Numbered from the stretch's first letter, positions 8,898 to 17,827 are shown. The stretch is 64,000 nucleotides of DNA from Staphylococcus sp. KG4-3 (GCF_033597815.2 NZ_CP166245.1:1-64000); one strand, 5' to 3'. Notes: a model not told the origin generated them from the letters alone. Translations and numbers: made by a program.

Positions 8898-11060
8898 TTA
8901 AATCCACTTTTGAAGTTCTTCTTTATTTTCTTTATTTAAAACTCCACTACATATTGCACTTACATGCTGTTTATCTTTATTATAAATTATTCCAATCACC
9001 TTTCTTATTGCCTCATGAACTTCTGTGACAGATAAATCATTATAATGATTATCTATAAATGATATTCCATGAGAAAGACTATTAATAATATCTAGACTTT
9101 CTTTTAAGTCTTCAATGCTTTCATTTGGTATATCATAATATTTTGATAATTCAATAGCTGAAGCAACCGTCGCATATTCTATTTTATAATGGCTTCTAGC
9201 ATGCGATTCTAAAATAAATCTCACTTTATTTGCATATTTAATATAATTATCTATCTTATTGACTTTACTTTTACCTTTTATAGCAAATGACATTACTTCG
9301 TTAAAAACTGTCCTATAATAATCACTATAATTGCTTAACTCTTCTTTAGATAATTTATTTACTTTACTAATTCCATCAATTTTTTCAATATACCAATAGG
9401 AAGTTTCCTTGGTATTATTCTTTCCTTTAAAAGCAAAATTATGGAAATCAAAAGACGAATGTGTAAACACAAAAACCTGTTTATTTACAGATTTGGAAAG
9501 CTCAATAAATTGATTGATAATTTTAGTTAAATGATATCTATTTTCTGTATCTAAACTAGTAATCGGATCATCTATGATTATATACTCAATATTTTCTTTC
9601 ATCTCACTATCTGCTATCATAAATAAGTTATAATAAAAATGTAAGAAACCTATTAATCGTTTTTCCCCCTCACTTAAATCAACTAATTTAAGTTTTTCTT
9701 TTGTTACTCTATGTAAAACTCTATAACTCTTAATTTCAATATTAGGCTCTAATTCAATATTTATATCAAGTGTTTCAAATCTCTTATTTACTATTTCACT
9801 AAACTGTTTCAAGTTAGATGAGTTTGTTTTCAACTTTGTTATCCAATCATCATTCTCTGTTATACATTCTTCTGATTCTTTTATTTGTTTGCTATTACTA
9901 TTAATGTTAGAAATTTCCATTTGAATTTCTTCATCATTTTTTAGCTTCTTGCCAATCCATGATTTCACAAAATCCGCAATTGAATCTCTAATCTTTTTAT
10001 CATTTTGTATTTCTTTTTTTAAATTTTCAATATAACTATTAACGATATTATCTATTATATTTATTGATTCCCAATTATCCATAGGGTACTCAAGATGTTC
10101 ATATGTCTTTACTTCCTTATCTTCCAATATATGTAACAGTCTAATAAGTTCTTCTTTTTGATTTGAGTAATCTACTAAGTCAATATCTATATTTAAATCT
10201 TCTAAATTACTTAATGATTCATTTATTTTTGTTTTATAATTATTTAAATTTCCAATTAAATAATTATATTCATTTTTTATTCTTACATCTATACTTTCTT
10301 TTAGCAATTCTACATCAAATATGTTACCGCAAAACTCACATGTTTCCTCTTTTGATTGCATGTTATGAATTTCTAAGCCATCTTTTAGCCATTTAGAAAC
10401 TTTGTAACTTACGCTACTTGTAGGTTTAATTACTTCTTTCATCAGTAATTTTACCATATTACTAAACTCATCATAATCAAAAGCTAAAATAGGGGTTTTT
10501 ATATTATTTAATAAAACTTCTTTGCTGGTTATTCTTTCTTCTAATTCATCTAAAGATTCTATAGTCGTCTCTTCAATTATATCGTTAGCATTTTTCTTCC
10601 AACTATAAAAAGCATTAACAGGATCTTTGTCAGCATTCCTCTTCTGCTTAACCACATTACTATCGATTTCAAATTTTTTTCTAGCTTCATTTAGTCTAAT
10701 ATTCATTTTATCGTAAATTCTTTTTTTTGAATGCATAATTTCATTATCTTTCCGAGTAATAAAATTTTCTAAATTATTTATAGCACCCTTTAAATGTTTA
10801 ATTTGGTCACTATGATTTATAGATTCTTCTCCAATAACCAAACTCACACCATCGATTTCTTCAACTTGTTCAATGTTACTTTTTAAGTAACTAGTATTAA
10901 AAATAACGCTTTTTTCATTATCTAATCTTCTTAACCACTCACTTAATGAACTTTTTCCACTCCCATTTCTTCCAAAGAATATATTTACTTTAGTCAAATT
11001 ATCGTTACTAGTGTAATTATCAAATGATTTATAACTAACATTTTCTAATTTATTTAACAT
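8898..11060 (-). CDS. PrrC/RloC-like ABC ATPase (AAA_13 type), candidate anticodon nuclease
   Basis: The start is the ATG at 11060, with AGGGATG 6-9 nt upstream; a TTG one codon earlier is less likely, and positions here count from that TTG. The protein is an SMC-like ABC ATPase of the AAA_13 class. It has Walker A GRNGSGKSS (31-39), a long coiled-coil arm interrupted by CEFC (242-245, a zinc-hook motif), an ABC signature LSEGEKRL (463-470), Walker B YIIIDDP plus D-loop SLD (494-505) and a switch His in FTHS (533-536). The C-terminal 150 residues hold R615-x3-E619 and H665 in NSLSHG, an order like the Arg-Glu-His nuclease triad of PrrC and RloC, though the Glu-His gap is longer. RloC-type proteins cut tRNA anticodons on phage infection or DNA damage. 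Its place beside the SCC site and a co-transcribed membrane protein suggest phage defence. The family is clear; nuclease activity is inferred. Confidence 0.78.
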   Translation of the reverse strand: MLNKLENVSYKSFDNYTSNDNLTKVNIFFGRNGSGKSSLSEWLRRLDNEKSVIFNTSYLKSNIEQVEEIDGVSLVIGEESINHSDQIKHLKGAINNLENFITRKDNEIMHSKKRIYDKMNIRLNEARKKFEIDSNVVKQKRNADKDPVNAFYSWKKNANDIIEETTIESLDELEERITSKEVLLNNIKTPILAFDYDEFSNMVKLLMKEVIKPTSSVSYKVSKWLKDGLEIHNMQSKEETCEFCGNIFDVELLKESIDVRIKNEYNYLIGNLNNYKTKINESLSNLEDLNIDIDLVDYSNQKEELIRLLHILEDKEVKTYEHLEYPMDNWESINIIDNIVNSYIENLKKEIQNDKKIRDSIADFVKSWIGKKLKNDEEIQMEISNINSNSKQIKESEECITENDDWITKLKTNSSNLKQFSEIVNKRFETLDINIELEPNIEIKSYRVLHRVTKEKLKLVDLSEGEKRLIGFLHFYYNLFMIADSEMKENIEYIIIDDPITSLDTENRYHLTKIINQFIELSKSVNKQVFVFTHSSFDFHNFAFKGKNNTKETSYWYIEKIDGISKVNKLSKEELSNYSDYYRTVFNEVMSFAIKGKSKVNKIDNYIKYANKVRFILESHARSHYKIEYATVASAIELSKYYDIPNESIEDLKESLDIINSLSHGISFIDNHYNDLSVTEVHEAIRKVIGIIYNKDKQHVSAICSGVLNKENKEELQKWI

Positions 11061-11089
11061 CAAATCATCCCTTTTTATGTTTAAAATAC

Positions 11090-11095
11090 ATTATA
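11090..11095 (-). promoter_or_regulatory. Candidate -10 box of the ATPase operon
   Basis: TATAAT on the minus strand lies 30 nt before the ATPase ATG. A -35 element 17 bp upstream would fall on the rlmH stop codon, where no TTGACA-like sequence is visible, so the promoter would be weak or regulated. Confidence 0.4.
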
Positions 11096-11114
11096 TACAA
11101 CCTATTTTTTAGTT

Positions 11115-11132
11115 TTATTTGTGATACGCTTC
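11115..11132 (-). other. SCC attachment site (attB/attR-like) in the rlmH 3' end
   Basis: The terminal rlmH sequence GAAGCGTATCACAAATAA matches the known integration core of staphylococcal cassette chromosome elements. No ccr recombinase gene occurs in the window and I found no second copy of the core to the left, so a complete SCC element is not shown. Confidence 0.75.
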
Positions 11133-11594
11133 CCCACGCATAATCTTAAATGCACGGTAGATCTGTTCTATCAATATGACGCGCATCATTTGATGTGGGA
11201 AGGTCATTTTACTGAAGGATAATGCATAGTCGCTACGGTCTAGCACGTCTTTATGTAAGCCGTTGGATCCACCAATAATAAAGGTGAAGTCACTTTGTCC
11301 TCTAGTCATTCGCCCTTCGATTTCTTTAGCTAATCCTTCAGAGGTCAGCATATTGCCTTTGATTTCAAGTGTTATGACAGTTGACTGAGGTTTCACTTTT
11401 GCTAATAAGCGTTGGCCTTCTTTCTCCTTCACTTGCTCAACTTCTTTGTCGCTCATATTTTCAGGTGCTTTTTCGTCAGGAACTTCTATAACTTCAATTT
11501 TGGAGTATGCTCCTAAACGTTTTTCATATTCTGCGATTGCTTGTTTCCAGTATTTTTCTTTTAATTTACCTACTGTTAGTATCGTAATCTTCAT
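11115..11594 (-). CDS. rlmH: 23S rRNA pseudouridine-1915 N3-methyltransferase
   Basis: RlmH (staphylococcal orfX) is a SPOUT-class methyltransferase that uses SAM to methylate pseudouridine 1915 in 23S rRNA of the 70S ribosome. The 159-residue length is standard. The SAM-binding trefoil knot is visible in FIIGGSNGL and the C-terminal MTFPHQMMR segment. Two adjacent ATGs occur; 11594 is chosen because GGAGG lies 6 nt away rather than 3. The last codons, reading GAAGCGTATCACAAATAA, are the recognised attachment site where SCC elements integrate, and the accessory ATPase module begins immediately after. Confidence 0.97.
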   Translation of the reverse strand: MKITILTVGKLKEKYWKQAIAEYEKRLGAYSKIEVIEVPDEKAPENMSDKEVEQVKEKEGQRLLAKVKPQSTVITLEIKGNMLTSEGLAKEIEGRMTRGQSDFTFIIGGSNGLHKDVLDRSDYALSFSKMTFPHQMMRVILIEQIYRAFKIMRGEAYHK

Positions 11595-12199
11595 CATTGT
11601 CCTCCAAATTCATAATAAACAATAGTTATTAGAGTTATCCACAAGTTGTACACTTATTCACACTATTCCCTCTTATTATAACAGGAATGTATATCATTAT
11701 TTAATAATGTTTACGTTTTCTAAACAAAAAGACGTTAATAACATGTTGATTTGTGGATAACTCTGTGTATAATGTGGGTATTTCTATGTTAATTGTGCAC
11801 ATCTCTGGATAACTATGGATAAAACCGTGGATAAGTTGATGGATGTCTTACATACTTATTCACAAATTTTACATTTTCTTCATAATTTCCACCTATTAAA
11901 ACCTTTTATTAGCTAAGTTATCCACTGTTTATAATTATGCTCTAATTGTATATTGGGTTTCAATTAAGACACAGGGATGTATGACCAACGAATTTAGCAA
12001 CACTCTTCTTACTCATAATAAAAAACCAATACCTCAAATTGTGATATTGGTTATGTTATGACAACACAAATCAGACTAATGGTTTATCAATAATCAATAG
12101 TTCCCCTGAATTAATTTGTGAGTTTATTTATAGATTGCATCATTCCAAGGTAATAATGCATTAAAAAGCGCTAAGTCTCAAAATTGAGACCAAGCGCTT
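11595..12199. other. 605-bp gap: DnaA-box cluster and walJ terminators
   Basis: The gap between rlmH and walJ has no ORF with a ribosome site. From 11635 to 11926 it holds two perfect DnaA boxes (TTATCCACA at 11635-11643; complement at 11752-11760) and six one-mismatch boxes at 11654, 11804, 11814, 11826, 11856 and 11918 (9-bp each, both strands). The left side is followed by two hairpin terminators for walJ at 12024-12051 and 12164-12201. The density equals that of oriC, 34 kb away. Confidence 0.75.
12024..12051 (-). terminator. Second terminator downstream of walJ
   Basis: On the minus strand an ACCAATAtCACAATTTGAGGTATTGGT hairpin, with stem halves separated here for the loop, ends in a T-run TTTTTTATT. 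It backs up the terminator overlapping the walJ stop. Confidence 0.6.
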
Positions 12200-12201
12200 T
12201 T
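12164..12201 (-). terminator. walJ terminator
   Basis: A long stem AAAAGCGCT..GTCTCAA pairs with TTGAGAC..AGCGCTTTT and overlaps the walJ stop codon, with a T-run following on the minus strand. Confidence 0.8.
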
Positions 12202-13000
12202 ATAACGTATATATCGGTGTAGCATTGGCTTTATCTGTATCGCACAACAATACTTCGCGTTGTGTGTCGATGTCGTGTTCATTTAGAACTTGTCCGACGC
12301 TCATGCGGGCTAGGTCTTTCATGTTGTTATCTTGAGATAAGTGAGATAGGTAAATGCGTTTAGTGCTGCCTGTAATGACGTCTGTCATTGCGTGTGCTGC
12401 ATCTTCATTGGAAACGTGTCCCATATCGCTCAAGATACGTTGTTTTGTCTTCCATGGATAACCACACATGCGTAGCATATCTACATCGTGGTTACTTTCA
12501 AAGACGAATGCGTCGCTGCCCTGAATCATACCTTTCATGCGATCTGAAACGTAACCTGTGTCTGTTAAAATCGTAAATTTCTTATAGTTATTATGGAAAA
12601 TATAAAATTGTGGGTCGATGGCATCATGTGAAACGTTAAACGATTCGATATCGAAGCCAGCTAATGATTTCGTTTCATATGGATTAAAGATGAATTTTTG
12701 ATCCATTGGAATTTTACTGTCTTTCTTTTCGATGGCTGACCATGTTTTTTCGTTCGCATAAATAGGTAAGTTGTATTTACGTGCTAATACGCCTAATCCT
12801 TTAATATGGTCTGAATGTTCGTGGGTAACTAAAATGCCGTTTAAGTCTTTAATCTGTTTATCAATTTGTCCAAAAAGTTCTTCCATTTTCTTCCCAGTCA
12901 AACCTGCGTCAACTAGGATGCTGCCTTTATCATTTTCCACATAAGTGGCGTTTCCTGTACTACCACTCGCTAATACACTCATACGTATCAAGCGATTCAC
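12200..13000 (-). CDS. walJ: WalJ/YycJ metallo-beta-lactamase-fold exonuclease-like protein
   Basis: The 266-residue protein has the metallo-beta-lactamase motif THEHSDH (about 59-65), which binds two metals, and further ligands in LTDTGY and FESNHD. WalJ/YycJ proteins are 5'-3' DNA exonuclease-like enzymes linked to repair and to cell division coordination, normally encoded directly after walI. Here 4 kb of carbohydrate genes separate the two, so walJ must use its own promoter. The start is uncertain: GTG at 13000 matches the length of other staphylococcal WalJ proteins but has AAAGG directly against it; TTG at 12991 has better spacing and ATG at 12982 is a third option. Confidence 0.9.
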   Translation of the reverse strand: MNRLIRMSVLASGSTGNATYVENDKGSILVDAGLTGKKMEELFGQIDKQIKDLNGILVTHEHSDHIKGLGVLARKYNLPIYANEKTWSAIEKKDSKIPMDQKFIFNPYETKSLAGFDIESFNVSHDAIDPQFYIFHNNYKKFTILTDTGYVSDRMKGMIQGSDAFVFESNHDVDMLRMCGYPWKTKQRILSDMGHVSNEDAAHAMTDVITGSTKRIYLSHLSQDNNMKDLARMSVGQVLNEHDIDTQREVLLCDTDKANATPIYTL

Positions 13001-13454
13001 CCTTTCTAATCTGTAAACACTGTTTAATATATTGTTATAGGGCAGACTACGGTTTATGTGCCGTCAATATACCCTCTGTCTAAAATTTTCGTTGCTCTTG
13101 CTATTAGGAGCACTGCGTATAGCTAATGTAATATCATGCATACGACTACAATCACAGAATTTAAAAAATCCTGTCGCATAAAATTATTTTCTCTTTTCCG
13201 CTTCAACTTATCGCGAATTTTACGCTTTTATTATACTATATCGCTTTATTTTTTGCTTTTGTATAACGCTCATCAACAGTATTTAATTTTAACATACTTT
13301 ATGGATATTTCATCTGAATAAAATTGGAAAGGTTTATTAATCGTTTTTCAATTCATAAAAATAAAAGATTTATCTCCTACGCAATGTAGAAAACAAATCT
13401 TTTACTTCATACTATATAGATATATAAATTTCTTATTTCTTGAAATGAACTCTA
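13001..13454. other. 454-bp gap between GH120 gene and walJ
   Basis: The gap holds the GH120 terminator at 13363-13403 and presumably a separate walJ promoter, needed because walJ is cut off from walRKHI. I saw no ORF with a ribosome site and no transposase remnant. Confidence 0.5.
13363..13403 (-). terminator. Terminator after the GH120 gene
   Basis: The stem AAAAGATTT pairs with AAATCTTTT across a 23-nt loop, 52 bp downstream of the xylosidase stop on the minus strand. Confidence 0.6.
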
Positions 13455-15392
13455 TTATTTCGCATTATTTTTAGTCCAAATTTTAACTTTATTATTTCCA
13501 GCAGTTAGCGTTTGAAGTGGGCCTATCATAGACTCATGTTCTCTCAGATCATCATTTAAATCTGTGTTGAGTGTTAGTGAATTGCCATTTTCATCTTCAA
13601 AGTCTGCATCAACAATACGTACTTTAGGTAATGTCTCAGTATCGTATACTTGTCCTTTAAATTCAATAAATGATTCTGGTACAGAGATATTTAAATACAC
13701 ATCATTACCTTCTTCGACTATTGATAAATCAGGGTTAACACTTTCATCTATAAAATTACGATCTTCTCTATTAAATTGATCTGCTTTATTAAAATATGCA
13801 TTATCTTCAATATATACTGGTTGTTTTATCTTATGAAATGACTCATGATCGCCTTCTTCTTTAGCAACCGCTTCTTTAAATTCTGATAGTGACGTGTTAT
13901 AACCATTATAAATTTCAGTTCCAACATTAGGTATACCTTCTTGTCCAATAAATATATTGTTATAAAATCTATCATCTCCACCATAAACTGGTGCAAATCC
14001 TGCTATTAATGTACTGTGTGGTACATGGTATGGCGTTGCTCTATCCAACATTAACCTATGTACTATTTCGCCATTAATAATATTATTAACGTAAGCCCCA
14101 CCTTGTGCATGGTTGTCTAAAGCATAATCCGCAGTTAGTATATTATTATCTACAATATACGGACCGCTACTTACTTCTACGAACAAGTCTCTAGTATTAT
14201 CGTTAAATATGTTCTTACTTATTCTTGTGCCTTGTGTCTGCCAATCAAACCACATACCTAGTGAGCAATTATGAACATAATTGTTGTACACTTGTGTATC
14301 TATCGCAGCATGCAACTTGATACCTGCAATTTCATAACCAAAAAATTCTCTCTTATTACCTATATTATAAATATGGTTATTATATATTTTACTAAAGGCA
14401 CTTCCTAGATGTCCTACTACTGCATTTTGTCCACAATCATGTATCACATTATTTCTAACGATATGTGACCCTATAGTTTCTTTATTCCAATCACTATTGG
14501 CTGCCTTAAAGACGGTTTCTATTTGATATTGATAACCTGGTTTATCTTTTCTATAAGTATTTAAATTGTCACCTGTTGAAATTTCTTTACCTATCGCAAT
14601 CGCACTACACACGGCGTTATAAAGTGTGTTATTTTCGATAATCCACCCTTTACTCCAATGTGTATCAATCATGCCTGTCTGTGCTGCAGTTGGGGGCGAC
14701 CATTGCGTTGCCACATTCGCAATTTCAAAGTTTCTTATTGTAATATAATTTGTATGCGTTTTGAAGGGACGAAATGCACTTTTTCTAACATTTATTTCTG
14801 TTACTTCATTATTTGGGTTAAAGTCATGAAAATTCACATATATCGTTGTTATATCGTTTTCTACTTTTGCGTACCAGACATAGATTGATTGGTCTTTATA
14901 ATCATAAGTAACTTGTTTATTTGTCCAATGATCTAGTGTTTTTTCAACCAATTTCGGGTCAGCTAATTGTTCATATTCACTTACTTCAAAAAGTGATTGA
15001 TCGTTTAAATACACTTGTCCTAAACTCTTATCGTTATCGACTGCCAACCAATCCCCAAATAATTTTGTTGCAAATGGGTTAAAATCTTTAAATATCGTGT
15101 TATCTATTTCAACTTTCCATATACTGCCATCGATTTGTTGCCATCCTGTTATTTCTTCAGAGCCTTTAATAATCACCTGTTCGTCTTTGGCTGCTTCAAA
15201 TGAAATTCTTCTAGACTCACTTAATCCAGTGTTTATATGTGTTATTTCTTCGCGATATATCCCTTCATGCACAATGATACTGTCTCCAGGTTGTGCAACT
15301 GTAGCAGCTTTATCTATTGTTAAGAACGGTGATTCAACATTACCTAATCCACAATCTGAACCTTTTTTATCTACATGAATACAATTTGTCAT
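13455..15392 (-). CDS. GH120 beta-xylosidase, cytoplasmic beta-helix enzyme
   Basis: The 645-residue protein has no signal peptide and shows repeated NN-x-I-x-(N/D) rungs of a right-handed parallel beta-helix. It follows the remembered sequence of Thermoanaerobacterium XylC, the founding GH120 beta-xylosidase (638 residues), along its whole length, including GSHIVRNN, CGQNAVVGHLG and EIAGIKLHAAID. The GH120 nucleophile and acid/base (Asp382 and Glu405 in XylC) correspond to Asp383 in WFDWQ and Glu406 in LFVEVSSG, with the same 23-residue spacing. The enzyme would hydrolyse short xylo-oligosaccharides to xylose in the cytoplasm. It is 14 bp downstream of the GPH transporter, with ribosome site GAGGGA, and forms an operon with it. 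Confidence 0.88.
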   Translation of the reverse strand: MTNCIHVDKKGSDCGLGNVESPFLTIDKAATVAQPGDSIIVHEGIYREEITHINTGLSESRRISFEAAKDEQVIIKGSEEITGWQQIDGSIWKVEIDNTIFKDFNPFATKLFGDWLAVDNDKSLGQVYLNDQSLFEVSEYEQLADPKLVEKTLDHWTNKQVTYDYKDQSIYVWYAKVENDITTIYVNFHDFNPNNEVTEINVRKSAFRPFKTHTNYITIRNFEIANVATQWSPPTAAQTGMIDTHWSKGWIIENNTLYNAVCSAIAIGKEISTGDNLNTYRKDKPGYQYQIETVFKAANSDWNKETIGSHIVRNNVIHDCGQNAVVGHLGSAFSKIYNNHIYNIGNKREFFGYEIAGIKLHAAIDTQVYNNYVHNCSLGMWFDWQTQGTRISKNIFNDNTRDLFVEVSSGPYIVDNNILTADYALDNHAQGGAYVNNIINGEIVHRLMLDRATPYHVPHSTLIAGFAPVYGGDDRFYNNIFIGQEGIPNVGTEIYNGYNTSLSEFKEAVAKEEGDHESFHKIKQPVYIEDNAYFNKADQFNREDRNFIDESVNPDLSIVEEGNDVYLNISVPESFIEFKGQVYDTETLPKVRIVDADFEDENGNSLTLNTDLNDDLREHESMIGPLQTLTAGNNKVKIWTKNNAK

Positions 15393-15406
15393 AGTAATCC
15401 CTCATT

Positions 15407-16846
15407 TTATTTATATATTTGTTTGTCTCTCATTTCACCTACGTTATTTGTTCTAATTTGTTCTTTTATGTGTTTAATAAATTTTTCATAATTCAAAAAT
15501 AAAGTGAATATCGTTACGATAGCGACTGCTAATAATGGAAAATAAATCTGCATGGATTTTATCGCAAAAATGGTACTTTGTGATTGAACTGATGCACCGG
15601 CAACATAGCCACCTACGGATAGTGACCATCCAACAATTGCAGATTGTAAACCTGAACCAATCTTCATGCCAGCACTTGCTAAACTGAATATTGAGCCTTG
15701 TACTGGTACGCCTGTCTTCCAATAAATGATATCTCCAACATCTGCTACAATACCGCTTAATGCTGCTGTAAAAGGTACTAATCCGATTCCATGAATAATT
15801 AATCCAACGACTAAAAGTATTAAGTTCTCTGAGAATATGCCCATCATAATATACGAAATAATAGATAGGATTAACCCGATAATAATACTATTTTTGATAC
15901 CTACTTTTTCGGCAAATTGGGGTGCTACTAATAATCCTAAAATGGTAGGTAATAGTGTCGCTATACTCATAATTGCCATTACATTTGCGTCATTAAAAAT
16001 GTACGTTGCGTAATAGATTCTCATACTATTATCTGTCTGTCTCAAATACCACAATAAATACAAGACGATTGTAATCAGAAAATATTTTTCAGTTATTAAA
16101 GATTTAATAATTAAACTAAATGGAATGCGCTTTGTTTTTTTAACTTCATGATATTGCTTTTCGGCCACATTTCTTTCTTTTACAAAATAACCTGTAATCA
16201 TTAACGGGATTGCACATAACAACGCGTATATAGCTGAAGTATATGTCCAACCTTGCTGATTATCGCCAAAACTTGTTACAAAATAGACAGTGAAAGTTGT
16301 TATACATAACACACTTAAATTAGAAAATATAAAACGTATACTCCCTAGTGAAACTCTATCTTTTTCATCTTTAGTCATAAATGATACTAATGATGAATAA
16401 GCAACATTATTTGCTGTATAAAAAATAACTGAAATCAAAAAATATACGATAAAAATATATGCAATTTGACCTGTATAACTAAACGACGTTGGCACATTAA
16501 ATAACATGAATGTTAAAACGCCTAATACAGGTGCTGTCCAAAAGACCCAAGGCTTGGCTTTACCCATTTTAGTATTTGTATTATCTATAATACTTCCCAT
16601 AAAAATGTCTGAAAAACCATCTGCAAAACGACAAAAAAGTATAATAGTTCCAATAACTGAGCCTGCTATACCTACTACATCTGTCATATAAATAATGATA
16701 AATGATGCAATAAAAGTCCAACTGTAATTAGCACCAAAATCCCCTACCCCAAATACAACTTTCTCAGAAGTGCGTAACTTAGTTGAACCATTAACTTGGC
16801 TTTCGTCAGCATAAGAACTATCATGCGTACCCGAAATTTTATCCAT
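15407..16846 (-). CDS. GPH-family sugar/cation symporter, probably for xylosides
   Basis: This 479-residue protein has about twelve hydrophobic helices and the glycoside-pentoside-hexuronide (MelB-like) signature GFSDIFMGSIID near residues 74-85, where the conserved acidic residues couple Na+ or H+ to sugar uptake. It starts at an ATG with a strong ribosome site (GGGGG, 7 nt). Being first in an operon with a cytoplasmic GH120 xylosidase, it most likely imports xylo-oligosaccharides or xylosides, like XynP/XynB-type transporters; the exact substrate is inferred. Upstream are a ROK/XylR-like inverted repeat and a perfect cre site, pointing to induction by pentoside and repression by glucose. 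Confidence 0.85.
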   Translation of the reverse strand: MDKISGTHDSSYADESQVNGSTKLRTSEKVVFGVGDFGANYSWTFIASFIIIYMTDVVGIAGSVIGTIILFCRFADGFSDIFMGSIIDNTNTKMGKAKPWVFWTAPVLGVLTFMLFNVPTSFSYTGQIAYIFIVYFLISVIFYTANNVAYSSLVSFMTKDEKDRVSLGSIRFIFSNLSVLCITTFTVYFVTSFGDNQQGWTYTSAIYALLCAIPLMITGYFVKERNVAEKQYHEVKKTKRIPFSLIIKSLITEKYFLITIVLYLLWYLRQTDNSMRIYYATYIFNDANVMAIMSIATLLPTILGLLVAPQFAEKVGIKNSIIIGLILSIISYIMMGIFSENLILLVVGLIIHGIGLVPFTAALSGIVADVGDIIYWKTGVPVQGSIFSLASAGMKIGSGLQSAIVGWSLSVGGYVAGASVQSQSTIFAIKSMQIYFPLLAVAIVTIFTLFLNYEKFIKHIKEQIRTNNVGEMRDKQIYK

Positions 16847-16860
16847 TGAATTCCCCCTTT

Positions 16861-16895
16861 GCTAGTTGGTTTGTTTTTTAAATTAACTAACTAGC
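16861..16895. promoter_or_regulatory. Inverted repeat resembling a ROK/XylR operator
   Basis: Two 11-bp arms (GCTAGTTGGTT and AACTAACTAGC) pair with one mismatch across 13 bp, just upstream of the transporter ribosome site. The TTAGTT-type arms resemble operators bound by XylR, the ROK-family xylose repressor of S. xylosus. No xylR gene is in the window, so the regulator would act from elsewhere. Confidence 0.5.
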
Positions 16896-16927
16896 TTAAG
16901 TGAAATATTACCATTGTAGTTTGATTT

Positions 16928-16941
16928 TGTAAACGCTTTCT
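16928..16941. promoter_or_regulatory. Catabolite-responsive element (cre)
   Basis: TGTAAACGCTTTCT fits the CcpA-binding consensus TGWAARCGYTWNCW at every position. It lies about 85 bp upstream of the transporter start, so glucose should repress the transporter/xylosidase operon through CcpA. Confidence 0.8.
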
Positions 16942-17002
16942 TATTAATGGTTTATGTCCCTCTTCGAGAAATAAGACGTTAGTTATTATTTTGGATATTA
17001 AA

Positions 17003-17033
17003 AAACGCACATCTCTTCAAGAGACGTGCGTTT
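17003..17033 (-). terminator. Terminator after walI
   Basis: AAACGCAC and GTGCGTTT form a stem extended by TCTCTT/AAGAGA; a T-rich tract follows on the minus strand. It closes the walRKHI transcript before the inserted xyloside operon. Confidence 0.85.
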
Positions 17034-17044
17034 GATCAGTTATA

Positions 17045-17827
17045 TTATTCTTCAATTACTTTCGGGCTGTCTGAGACGGCTTCAACATAGTAAGTTTTAA
17101 TCTTTTCTCCGTGTTTTACTTTGATCTCCCAATTGGCTTCGAGTACTTGCACATTGGGTTCTTTCACAACCGTGTAGTAACCAAGTCTTGCGTTAGTAAC
17201 TTCATCGTTGCGTTTAAGGTAACGGTTAAAGTAAAGGGCTTCTATTGCGCTTCTCGCCGTATTCACTTGTTTTTTCTCATTGTTAGCGCCTTCTGATGGT
17301 GTAATAGATTTCATTGCCGTTTGTTTATAGCTTGAAGCTTTACCATCATTATTTATATTAAATTCTAATCTCGCTTTATTGTTATTCATAATTGGATAAT
17401 CTTCGTAAGTTTGTTCAAACGTTACGTTTTTGTTGTCTATGTTACTCATTTCATAGTCTTTACCTTTATACACCTTATCTTTGACATATGTCTTTAAGTC
17501 GGTGTATTGATCATTGCTGACGTCGATAGGACTACTGATGTCACCTTTAGCCATGGCACCTGATTGTTCACTCGATATATCAGAATGCGCTTTAGCATAG
17601 GATGAAAAATCAAATGAACGCGCGGTTAGCAACTGCATTTTTAAATTTTTAACACTAGGGAGGTTGTCTGGAATTTTAATTTCTTCTTGTTTAAAATCCA
17701 CAGCATTTTCAACTTCACTATCATTGATATGTGATTTGTTCACCTTATCGATATAGATAATGACTAAACCAATATTTACTAGAATAAAGACGAAAATAAA
17801 TAATGTTTTTGTACGTTTCCAGTTCAT
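17045..17827 (-). CDS. walI: WalI (YycI), membrane regulator of WalK
   Basis: The 260-residue protein has one N-terminal transmembrane helix (about 8-27) and an extracytoplasmic domain. WalI binds WalH and WalK at the membrane and tunes kinase activity; in S. aureus the pair acts as an activator, in Bacillus as an inhibitor. The ATG directly follows the walH stop codon with no gap, so translation is coupled. Unlike the usual arrangement, walJ does not follow; a terminator does. Confidence 0.93.
   Translation of the reverse strand: MNWKRTKTLFIFVFILVNIGLVIIYIDKVNKSHINDSEVENAVDFKQEEIKIPDNLPSVKNLKMQLLTARSFDFSSYAKAHSDISSEQSGAMAKGDISSPIDVSNDQYTDLKTYVKDKVYKGKDYEMSNIDNKNVTFEQTYEDYPIMNNNKARLEFNINNDGKASSYKQTAMKSITPSEGANNEKKQVNTARSAIEALYFNRYLKRNDEVTNARLGYYTVVKEPNVQVLEANWEIKVKHGEKIKTYYVEAVSDSPKVIEE

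Noticed and set aside
1..11114. A complete SCC element ending at rlmH
   Set aside because: No ccr genes, no mec genes and no second copy of the attachment core were found; only the rlmH site is supported.
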